5,434 bases of DNA from Dehalococcoidales bacterium. GTDB taxonomy: Bacteria > Chloroflexota > Dehalococcoidia > Dehalococcoidales > RBG-16-60-22. How positions within the stretch are numbered: position 1 is the stretch's first letter; every line of letters starts with the position of its first letter. Shown here piece after piece: positions 1 through 4,834 of this stretch. Both the position numbers and the translations under genes were made by a program. The DNA is taken from NCBI GenBank assembly GCA_030606585.1, contig JAUWGD010000117.1:1-5434 (forward strand), written 5' to 3'. Under the pieces are notes generated by a model. That model searched no databases and had not been told where the DNA came from. It saw nothing but the letters and a program-made list of their open reading frames with translations.

Positions 1-393
1 CGCGCCTGGAAACAGAAGCAGGAAACCATGGAGCAGGTTTATCAACTTTTCCCCACATTAAAAGAAAGAGCTAAGCAACAGGCCAGAACATTAAGCGGCG
101 GTGAGCAGCAAATGGTGGCCATGGGGCGGGGCTTAATGTCACTACCGAAACTGTGCATTATTGATGAGCCGTCAAACGGCCTGGCACCCAGACTGGTACT
201 GGAAGTCTTCGAGAAAATCAAATCCCTCCGCGAACAGGGAATCACCATATTGCTCATTGAGCAGAATGTCCATCACACGCTGGAGATAGCCGACCACGCC
301 TATGTACTGGAAAACGGACGAATAGCCCTGCAGGGGAACTGCGAAGAACTCCTCAAGAGCGACCATATCAGGAAAGCCTATCTGGGTCTTTAA
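1..393 (+). CDS. livF: Branched-chain amino acid-type ABC transporter ATP-binding protein, LivF family (5' partial)
   Basis: The reading frame is open from base 1, so the gene begins outside the window; the ATG at 28 is an internal Met. About 130 C-terminal residues are present of the roughly 235 usual for LivF. The ABC signature LSGGEQQ lies at 91-111. Walker B (LCIIDEP) has its Asp-Glu at 163-168, followed by the D-loop region SNGLAP. The switch position reads IEQN at 256-267, with Gln in place of the usual His, which is typical of the LivF/LivG branch. The Walker A part is missing because of the window edge. LivF is one of two cytoplasmic ATPases (with LivG) that power LivHM permeases importing branched-chain amino acids; relatives import other carboxylates or amides. 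The rest of the transporter would be expected upstream. No convincing intrinsic terminator follows. The family call is firm; the substrate is not visible. Confidence 0.9.
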   Translation, partial: RAWKQKQETMEQVYQLFPTLKERAKQQARTLSGGEQQMVAMGRGLMSLPKLCIIDEPSNGLAPRLVLEVFEKIKSLREQGITILLIEQNVHHTLEIADHAYVLENGRIALQGNCEELLKSDHIRKAYLGL

Positions 394-439
394 TCCAACC
401 TGTTGAACAAGCACCCTAGAGGGACTTCGCATATCATAT

Positions 440-485
440 CAGGTAACCTGCAAAATTTCATCACACCCCCCATGTGTTATATAAT
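440..485 (+). promoter_or_regulatory. Possible promoter with adjacent inverted repeat upstream of the SDR pair
   Basis: A -10-like TATAAT lies at 480-485, with an overlapping extended form (TG at 475-476, then TATATA at 478-483). The -35 region is poor: TTCATC at 457-462 with a 17-base spacer. Just upstream, CAGGT-A-ACCTG at 440-450 is a perfect inverted repeat with 5-base arms, placed where an activator or repressor could bind. The 132-base gap after the transporter gene supports a separate start for the SDR pair, but read-through from the transporter is also possible because no terminator was seen. Confidence 0.35.
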
Positions 486-525
486 TATACCTGTAAATCA
501 TTTAAAGAAATAAATAGGAGGAATT

Positions 526-1287
526 ATGGATTTAGGTTTTAAAGGCAAAGTAGCGCTGGTAACCGGTGCCGGCAGTCAGATAGGATTCGGTAAAACTATA
601 GCTCTTCTACTGGCGAAAGAAGGGTGCGATGCCATCGCCATTACCGACATTAATCTCGATGACGCAAAATTAACGGCGGAGGCGGTAAAGGCCGCCGGCT
701 GCAAGTCCATAGCCGTCAAATCAGATGTTACCAACAAAGCGGAAGTCCAGGAGATGGTCAAGCAGGTCGTTGCGGAGTACGGTAAGATTGATATGCTTTT
801 CAACGTTGCCGGCGCCATCCTCGGCGGAGGCCCCCTGGAAGAACAATCGGAAGACCTCTGGAATAAAGAGGTCGGACTTAACCTCTACGGCACGATGCTT
901 GTCAGCCAGGCCGTTCTCCCCCACATGAAAAAACAGAATTCCGGCGTTATCGTTAATATCGGCTCCGGCAGCACCCATATGTACAGTCACGGAGTGTCCA
1001 CGTACGCCATGGCTAAAGGCGCCATAGATATCTTCACCAAACAGTTGGCCACCGTAGAAGCCAGGACCGGCATACGTGTCAACTGTGTCGCCCCCGGCCC
1101 TTCACCCACCAACTTCATCAAAGCCCCCGATAAACAGGCCGTGATAGACATGCTGGCCAAGCAAATACCGATGGGCAGAGGCGCCACACCGGCGGACATC
1201 GCTAATGCCGCTGTCTTCTTCGCGTCGGACATCTCCGGCTATATCACCGGCCAGGTCCTCCACATCTCCGGTGGCTCGGTTCTGTAA
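526..1287 (+). CDS. SDR-family NAD(P)-dependent oxidoreductase (FabG-like), first of a tandem pair
   Basis: A 253-residue classical short-chain dehydrogenase/reductase, normal length for the family. The dinucleotide-binding glycine motif is TGAGSQIGFG (residues 13-22). D41 at the end of the second strand suggests NAD(H) rather than NADP(H). The NNAG-type motif is NVAG (93-96). The catalytic tetrad reads N119, S147, Y160, K164, with YAMAK intact, so the enzyme should be active. PGPSPTNF (191-197 region) sits where the family PGxxxT motif lies, and the C-terminus is YITGQVLHISGGS. The start is fixed by AGGAGG at 516-521, four bases before ATG. It probably oxidises a hydroxyl or reduces a ketone on an acyl, alicyclic or similar substrate in the cytoplasm; the substrate cannot be read from sequence. 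The second SDR starts 28 bases after its stop, so the two are likely co-transcribed. A FabG annotation would be a family-level guess only. Confidence 0.9.
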   Translation: MDLGFKGKVALVTGAGSQIGFGKTIALLLAKEGCDAIAITDINLDDAKLTAEAVKAAGCKSIAVKSDVTNKAEVQEMVKQVVAEYGKIDMLFNVAGAILGGGPLEEQSEDLWNKEVGLNLYGTMLVSQAVLPHMKKQNSGVIVNIGSGSTHMYSHGVSTYAMAKGAIDIFTKQLATVEARTGIRVNCVAPGPSPTNFIKAPDKQAVIDMLAKQIPMGRGATPADIANAAVFFASDISGYITGQVLHISGGSVL

Positions 1288-1315
1288 TCACGCTAAATGA
1301 CTTAAGGAGGCATAA

Positions 1316-2113
1316 ATGGATTTAGGTCTCAAAGATAAGATAGCACTGGTAACCGGCGCCGGCAGCCAGATAGGCTTCGGGAAGGCTATCTGCCTGACTC
1401 TGGCGAAGGAAGGATGCGATGTTGCCGTCAACGATATCGACCTTGAAAATGCCCAGAAAACGGCGGATGAGGTCAAGGCCCTGGGACGCAAGTCCATGGC
1501 CATTCAAGCCGATGTCACCAAGAAAGCCGAGGTGGAGGCAATGGTCAAAAAGGTGCTGGCGGAATTCGGCAAAATAGATATCCTCTGCAATGTCGCCGGC
1601 GGTATTATCCACAAGGACAACGTCCCCATCGACGAGCAGGACCCTGCCGTCTGGGAAAAGCAATTGAGACTCAACCTCATCGGAACTATGAATGTTACCC
1701 AGGCCGTCATTCCACAGATGAGAAAGCAGAAGTATGGCGTTATCGTCAACATCGGTTCTGGCAGCACCCACCAGTACCAAATGGGCGTCGGCACATATGC
1801 CATGTCCAAGTACGCTATCGACCTGTTCACCAAGCAGCTGGCCTTTGTAGAAGGAAAAAACGGTATCCGTGTGAACTGTGTCGCTCCAGGCCCAGCCCCA
1901 ACCAATTTCGGAGCCATTCTCAGGGAAGACACGCCCAATCTCCCGCCTGAAGAAATGGAGAAGATGCGGGCGGCTATGCTTGGTACATTCCCCCTCGGAC
2001 GCATGGGCACAGCAACGGATATGGCCAACGCCACCGTTCTTCTGGCATCGGACGCCACGAGTTATATCACCGGGCAGGTTCTCCATGTCTCTGGCGGCTC
2101 GGTCATGCAGTAA
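1316..2113 (+). CDS. SDR-family NAD(P)-dependent oxidoreductase (FabG-like), second of a tandem pair
   Basis: A 265-residue classical SDR, about 62% identical to the preceding one by hand alignment, so most likely the product of a tandem duplication. The same markers are present: TGAGSQIGFG (13-22), D40 after the second strand (NAD preference), NVAG (92-95), and the tetrad N120, S148, Y161, K165 (YAMSK). The main difference is an extra segment of roughly a dozen residues after PGPAPTNF (about 199-222, including the LPPEEMEKM stretch). This lies in the substrate-lid helices of SDRs and hints at a different substrate or an interface change. The start is set by TAAGGAGG at 1303-1310, five bases before ATG. 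The two genes could encode two steps of one pathway or subunits of a mixed tetramer; both are inference. No GC-rich terminator follows, only an AT-rich stretch (about 2112-2141). Confidence 0.9.
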   Translation: MDLGLKDKIALVTGAGSQIGFGKAICLTLAKEGCDVAVNDIDLENAQKTADEVKALGRKSMAIQADVTKKAEVEAMVKKVLAEFGKIDILCNVAGGIIHKDNVPIDEQDPAVWEKQLRLNLIGTMNVTQAVIPQMRKQKYGVIVNIGSGSTHQYQMGVGTYAMSKYAIDLFTKQLAFVEGKNGIRVNCVAPGPAPTNFGAILREDTPNLPPEEMEKMRAAMLGTFPLGRMGTATDMANATVLLASDATSYITGQVLHVSGGSVMQ

Positions 2114-2166
2114 ACATAATAATATAAATATTTTATTAACAATACAGCCGCCAAGCTAAGCCATTC

Positions 2167-2195
2167 TTGACAACTGGCACGCATTGTATTAAAAT
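2167..2195 (+). promoter_or_regulatory. Consensus-like sigma-70 promoter of the putative small RNA
   Basis: A perfect -35 TTGACA (2167-2172), a 17-base spacer and -10 TAAAAT (2190-2195, five of six consensus bases). The predicted start is near 2202. It fires rightward into a region with no long ORF on the plus strand, which is the main reason to suspect an RNA gene there. The block CTTGACAAC recurs in the promoter at 2924-2953. Confidence 0.6.
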
Positions 2196-2244
2196 AGGCC
2201 AGAAGCTCGTGGCACAACCTGAGTTATGCTTCGGGAGGTGTACG

Positions 2245-2307
2245 ATGAGGCTTCATGGATTACTGGGAGTTTGGCAGGTGGACCATTGGTGCCCTGCCGA
2301 TTGGTAG
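2245..2307 (+). CDS. Possible 20-residue Trp-rich leader-like peptide
   Basis: A short frame inside the putative RNA, reading MRLHGLLGVW at the start and ending DHWCPADW before TAG. It has a strong ribosome site GGGAGGTG at 2233-2240, four bases before ATG. Trp falls at codons 10, 15 and 20, the last just before the stop; three Trp in 20 residues is far above the usual frequency. The frame's 3' end runs through two mutually exclusive hairpins (GGCAGG 2273-2278 with CCTGCC 2293-2298, versus GCCCTGCC 2291-2298 with GGTAGGGC 2303-2310), an arrangement reminiscent of attenuator leaders. No trp or other co-directional structural gene follows directly, so a regulatory role is speculative and the frame may be chance. 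Confidence 0.25.
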   Translation: MRLHGLLGVWQVDHWCPADW

Positions 2308-2430
2308 GGCAAACAGAAAACGAACTCGGCTCGATAGATTAAGCTGGAAGACCCTCTGGAGAACAGAGGCCCAGTATGTTGGTGGTGATCACCGCAAGTG
2401 AGTTGAGTTCGTTAACAGTAAGTCTTGTAG

Positions 2431-2467
2431 GTGGGGGTTGCTTGAAAGAGTGACCTCCACTGTTTTT
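2431..2467 (+). terminator. Intrinsic terminator of the putative RNA, with a competing hairpin
   Basis: GTGGGGGTT (2431-2439) pairs with GACCTCCAC (2452-2460) over nine positions including two G-T pairs, and is followed directly by TGTTTTT (2461-2467). The same CCTCCAC (2454-2460) can instead pair with GTGGAGG (2468-2474) around the T-run, a seven-pair stem that would put the T-run in a loop. The second stem reads equally on the minus strand and may serve the convergent gene whose stop is at 2487, although its T-tail there is weak. Confidence 0.5.
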
Positions 2468-2486
2468 GTGGAGGGGGGAGATTATC

Positions 2487-2780
2487 TTAATCAGTCTCTT
2501 CGTCAGATGATCTCAGTCCGGTTTTATCCAGGAGTTCACCGTAGAATTCGGCGATATCTTCATCGTAAATTTTACTCTCGGCTTTCTCAAACGGCATAAT
2601 CAAGGAATCGCGGTATATCCTCTCAATATCCGGCAGCAGGTTAAGAAAGCTCTGAGTAAGATTTTCCGATTCACTACCTAAATCATCGGTTTCAGCTCGT
2701 GTCGGGATAACCGTCTTTGCCCCGAAGAGGAGCAAGCAGCAAACAATTGCTCCGGAGACGAAGCTGATAGCCACCTTCAC
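2487..2780 (-). CDS. Small membrane-anchored or exported protein of unknown function
   Basis: 97 residues, not recognised. One hydrophobic segment covers residues about 4-20 (AISFVSGAIVCCLLLFGA) after a single Lys, so it is a signal peptide or N-terminal anchor. No proper lipobox is seen, since Cys14 is preceded by Val. The remainder is acidic and probably helical (IYRDSLIMPFEKAE, IYDEDIAEFYGELLDK), ending DEETD, and should lie outside the membrane. The start codon is GTG at 2778-2780. A G-rich run, GGGGG, lies nine bases upstream, a weak ribosome site. It stands alone, convergent with the putative RNA and divergent from the epimerase gene. Protein-like composition and the membrane segment argue it is real; the weak start lowers confidence. 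No function can be assigned. Confidence 0.6.
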   Translation of the reverse strand: MKVAISFVSGAIVCCLLLFGAKTVIPTRAETDDLGSESENLTQSFLNLLPDIERIYRDSLIMPFEKAESKIYDEDIAEFYGELLDKTGLRSSDEETD

Positions 2781-2923
2781 CGTAGTTGTCCCCCAATCTT
2801 AATAATCCCATAATGATGGATTACACTTTCATTCTGACACAACGGTATAAATGCCCATATAAAAACTATAAAGATTGCATAAAGGACTGGTTAATTTTCC
2901 ATAAAGAATCGGCTAGCCCGTCC

Positions 2924-2953
2924 TTGACAACATACCTGCTTCACGCCTAAAAT
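2924..2953 (+). promoter_or_regulatory. Consensus-like sigma-70 promoter of the epimerase gene
   Basis: A perfect -35 TTGACA (2924-2929), an 18-base spacer and -10 TAAAAT (2948-2953). This predicts a transcript start near 2960 and a leader of about 50 bases before ATG at 3013. It lies in the 232-base divergent region 2781-3012; the rest of that region is AT-rich and shows no other feature I can support. It shares CTTGACAAC and the -10 sequence with the promoter at 2167-2195. Confidence 0.62.
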
Positions 2954-3012
2954 ATCGGCAGCAACACTACCGTTTTCACTTCTCTCAGCCAGTTGTTTTT
3001 ACAGGAGGTAGC

Positions 3013-3669
3013 ATGAGCAACAGTATCCGATGCGTACCGGCCATTCTCACCGACGACACCTTAGCCCTGGGGAAAATGGTACTCCAAACTGAGAATTTCA
3101 CCGACTTCGCTCAATTCGACATCATGGACGGCAGATTCGTGCCCTCGCTAAGTGTGTCCTGTGAACAGATAGCCTCGATGAGAACGAAGCTTACCTGGGA
3201 GGCGCATCTCATGGTGCTGCACCCGGAGAGCTGCCTGGAGGAGTTTAAGCAGGCGGGGGCGCAGAAAATAGTCTTTCACTACGAAGCCACGTCCTCGCCG
3301 GACCAGGTAATCCGGCAAATAAAGAACCTCGGCATGCAGGCGGGACTGGCCGTTAACCCGGAAACCCCCATCGACGTCATCACGCCCCTGCTGGGTGAGC
3401 TTGACAGCGTACTCTTCCTGTCGGTCAACCCGGGATTTTACGGCGCTAAGTTCATACCGGAAGTTCTGGATAAAATAGCAGCTTTCCGCAAAGCTCACCC
3501 GCGCATGGAGACAGGCATAGACGGCGGCGTTAAAGAAAATAATATCGTTCAGATTGCCGAGACCGGCGTCAACGTCATCTACGTCGGCAGCGCCATTTTC
3601 ATGCAGCCGGACCCGGCCGATAGCTACCGCCGACTTACCCGCCTGGCCGAGGCATATACCCCGTTATAA
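3013..3669 (+). CDS. Ribulose-phosphate 3-epimerase family protein with variant metal site
   Basis: 218 residues, the usual size of the RPE TIM-barrel family, which interconverts ribulose 5-phosphate and xylulose 5-phosphate in the pentose phosphate pathway. Family blocks are clear: FDIMDGRFVPS (35-45), HLM (65-67), AGLAVNPETP (110-119), VNPGFYGAKFIPE (138-150), IDGGV (169-173) and GSAIF (192-196). Three of the four metal-site residues match E. coli Rpe: D36, H65 and D170, with D36 and D170 also the acid-base pair. The fourth, His in the HxD motif, is Gln34 (QFD). The N-terminal PSILSAD motif is also altered, to PAILTDD (9-15), removing the substrate-proximal Ser. It may be a divergent but working RPE lineage or an epimerase with another sugar phosphate; I leave out the rpe symbol for that reason. 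Ribosome site AGGAGG at 3003-3008, four bases before ATG. The next gene follows after 48 bases, probably in the same transcript. Confidence 0.82.
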   Translation: MSNSIRCVPAILTDDTLALGKMVLQTENFTDFAQFDIMDGRFVPSLSVSCEQIASMRTKLTWEAHLMVLHPESCLEEFKQAGAQKIVFHYEATSSPDQVIRQIKNLGMQAGLAVNPETPIDVITPLLGELDSVLFLSVNPGFYGAKFIPEVLDKIAAFRKAHPRMETGIDGGVKENNIVQIAETGVNVIYVGSAIFMQPDPADSYRRLTRLAEAYTPL

Positions 3670-3717
3670 GCCCCGAGCCTGTAAAATAAGCTGAATTCAA
3701 ACGATAAAGGAGCGACG

Positions 3718-4479
3718 ATGTTTAAAGTAAAAGCCACGGTAACCGGTTATGGCAAGGACGAGAGTAAAGGCCCCTGCCACATGCGCCTTAAGATAGGCGA
3801 TGAAATCACTTATGACGGCGAAACAGTCGCCGGGAGAGTATGCCCCAACATGCTGCCACAACTCAGCCAGGCGTTTAATGCCCTCTTTGCCTCCGGCGGC
3901 AGGCACAAGAAAGGAGAAATCCCCGGCAGCTATTACCCCTTCTGGCATTCCCCCCAGAGCATGTACGACCCTGCTTATAAAAAGTACGACGGCGTGGGAT
4001 TCCGACCGACACTGGAAAGGCCGGAGGAAGGCTACAAGTTCGTCGCTGATGAAACGCTGTTCGATAATCCCCCGGGCGGGAAATTCATCATCGGCAAGGG
4101 CACCGAGAAAAACGATATCGAGCTGCAGTGCGGGGACAGTCATACCTTCGTGCAGTTCAAGGTGGAAGCCTTTGACATGGCCGACAGGGGCGATGCCCTC
4201 CCCTATTATCGGAGAGCGATGACCATATTAAGTAAAGTCTCTAAAAAACCGGGCATCGCCATGGATAAAATAATCAACGAGTTCACGCGGGATGAAATAG
4301 ACAATATCTACCCGTCGCTGGGCCAGAGAATCGTGGCGGTACTGGTCGGGGAACTGGAGCTTTTACGCTACGTGGATGTAAAAGACGATAAGGTGACCAT
4401 CACCGATAAGGGCAAGAAAAAACTGGAAAGCTTTATAAAGAGTTTAACCGCAGAAGAAAGAGAAGCCCTTAAACTGTAA
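3718..4479 (+). CDS. TIGR04076-like protein with C-terminal winged-helix-like region
   Basis: 253 residues. The N-terminal part resembles the TIGR04076 family (usually about 90-100 residues, function unknown): MFKVKATVTG, a Cys followed by KIGDE (C20, 25-29), the VCPNMLPQLSQAFNALF block (41-57), then a segment around C138 leading to FVQFKVEAF (144-152). Residues about 60-130 would be an insertion relative to that small family. Residues about 163-243 look like a winged helix: helices IAMDKIINEF and LGQRIVAVLVGELELL, then a turn and wing, YVDVKDDKVTITDKGKKKLESF. C20, C42 and C138 could bind metal or act in redox. This suggests a ligand- or metal-sensing domain joined to a DNA- or protein-binding module, but no function is established. 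Start from AAAGGAG at 3706-3712, five bases before ATG. A terminator overlaps the stop. The family match is from memory of motifs. Confidence 0.72.
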   Translation: MFKVKATVTGYGKDESKGPCHMRLKIGDEITYDGETVAGRVCPNMLPQLSQAFNALFASGGRHKKGEIPGSYYPFWHSPQSMYDPAYKKYDGVGFRPTLERPEEGYKFVADETLFDNPPGGKFIIGKGTEKNDIELQCGDSHTFVQFKVEAFDMADRGDALPYYRRAMTILSKVSKKPGIAMDKIINEFTRDEIDNIYPSLGQRIVAVLVGELELLRYVDVKDDKVTITDKGKKKLESFIKSLTAEEREALKL

Positions 4480-4505
4480 ATCGGCAGCCTTGACGGCCGA
4501 TTTTA
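4478..4505 (+). terminator. Intrinsic terminator between convergent genes
   Basis: AAATCGGC (4478-4485) pairs perfectly with GCCGATTT (4496-4503) around a 10-base loop, and the T-run TTTT at 4501-4504 follows. It overlaps the stop codon of the plus-strand gene (4477-4479) and reaches the stop of the minus-strand gene (4503-4505). Read from the minus strand the stem again ends in TTT, so it may stop transcription in both directions. Confidence 0.62.
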
Positions 4506-4823
4506 TACTCCCGGCTCTTCCTCACTTGACCAGTTCTGCATCATCTCTTTCAGGCGCTGGGCCAGCTTCGGACTGGAACGGAGGCGCTCAATTAAGACGG
4601 GGCATCCCTCCAGTAATGAGTTCTGTGCCGCCGTCGCCATACTGGACAGCAGGTTCTCCATACCGGTATCCATCTGCTGGGGAATATCCATACCCGGCGC
4701 CGCCTGGTCCAGCTGGCGGCGGATATCCTCAGTGGTGAATTTCATCGGCATGATACAGGCTTTATACCAGGGACATTCCTTGCACTGCACTATCCCATAA
4801 GCTTCATTAAGGACATCATCCAT
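4503..4823 (-). CDS. Small Cys-motif protein of unknown function, downstream of tlpA-like gene
   Basis: 106 residues, family not recognised. Near the N-terminus is C14-x2-C17-P-x4-C23 (QCKECPWYKACIMP), and a fourth Cys occurs in GCP at residue 74. Four cysteines with two Cys-Pro pairs suggest a bound zinc or iron-sulfur centre; this is inference. The middle is rich in Met and Gln, and the C-terminal part (76-98, LIERLRSSPKLAQRLKEMMQNW) is probably a helical segment. No signal peptide, so cytoplasmic. Start ATG at 4821-4823 with AAGGGAG at 4830-4836, six bases upstream. That ribosome site overlaps the stop codon of the upstream TlpA-like gene (4835-4837), so translation is probably coupled and the genes share a transcript. 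A role in the same thiol-redox or cofactor process is suggested only by this position. Confidence 0.75.
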   Translation of the reverse strand: MDDVLNEAYGIVQCKECPWYKACIMPMKFTTEDIRRQLDQAAPGMDIPQQMDTGMENLLSSMATAAQNSLLEGCPVLIERLRSSPKLAQRLKEMMQNWSSEEEPGV

Positions 4824-4834
4824 GACCGTCTCCC

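Larger units (their letters stand above)
2202..2467 (+). ncRNA. Putative structured small RNA of unknown class (about 265 nt)
   Basis: The limits come from the promoter at 2167-2195 and a hairpin plus T-run ending at 2467. Stems visible by eye: GAAGC 2202-2206 with GCTTC 2228-2232 (or 2250-2254, helped by TCGT 2207-2210 with ACGA 2242-2245); GCCCTGCC 2291-2298 with GGTAGGGC 2303-2310 (8 pairs, one G-T, loop GATT); a 9-pair perfect long-range stem AACGAACTC 2319-2327 with GAGTTCGTT 2405-2413. That long stem encloses CTGG 2344-2347/CCAG 2371-2374 capped by CCTCTG 2353-2358/CAGAGG 2364-2369, and GGTG 2381-2384/CACC 2390-2393. It does not show the signatures I know for RNase P RNA, tmRNA, SRP RNA, T-box or common riboswitches. 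It could be a trans-acting RNA, a dual-function RNA (see the 20-codon frame inside) or a leader that lost its gene: the next gene, at 2487-2780, is on the opposite strand. Function unknown. Confidence 0.42.

Noticed and set aside
28..393. ATG at 28 as the true start of the ATPase gene
   Set aside because: The frame continues open to base 1 with no stop, and a start here would lose the Walker A half of the domain, so the gene is cut by the window edge.
1322..2086. Long minus-strand ORF (254 codons), and another of 184 codons at 1504-2058, opposite the second SDR
   Set aside because: Both are antisense to an SDR with all family motifs and show no recognisable protein features; long antisense frames are common opposite codon-biased genes.
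2112..2141. AT-rich stretch after the SDR pair as a terminator
   Set aside because: No GC-containing stem; only weak AT pairing is possible, so an intrinsic terminator is not supported.
1878..2159. Plus-strand ORF of 93 codons overlapping the end of the second SDR
   Set aside because: Another frame of a clear SDR gene, without its own ribosome site or protein-like composition.
2304..2315. AGGGCAAAC string like that of the c-di-GMP-I riboswitch
   Set aside because: The partner block around GACGCAAAGCC is absent and the string takes part in a different hairpin here.
2384..2393. Perfect 10-base palindrome GGTGATCACC as a protein operator
   Set aside because: It lies inside the putative RNA, away from any promoter, and overlaps a hairpin (GGTG/CACC), so RNA structure explains it as well.
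2376..2396. Resemblance to the T-box core (GGTGGTGATCACCGC)
   Set aside because: The conserved AGGGTGGNACCGCG string is not matched, no stem I motifs are seen, and no aminoacyl-tRNA synthetase or amino acid gene follows on this strand.
4490..4738. Plus-strand ORF of 82 codons
   Set aside because: It overlaps the convergent terminator, has low-complexity Pro/Gly/Ser-rich content typical of a shadow frame, and is antisense to the better supported Cys-motif gene.
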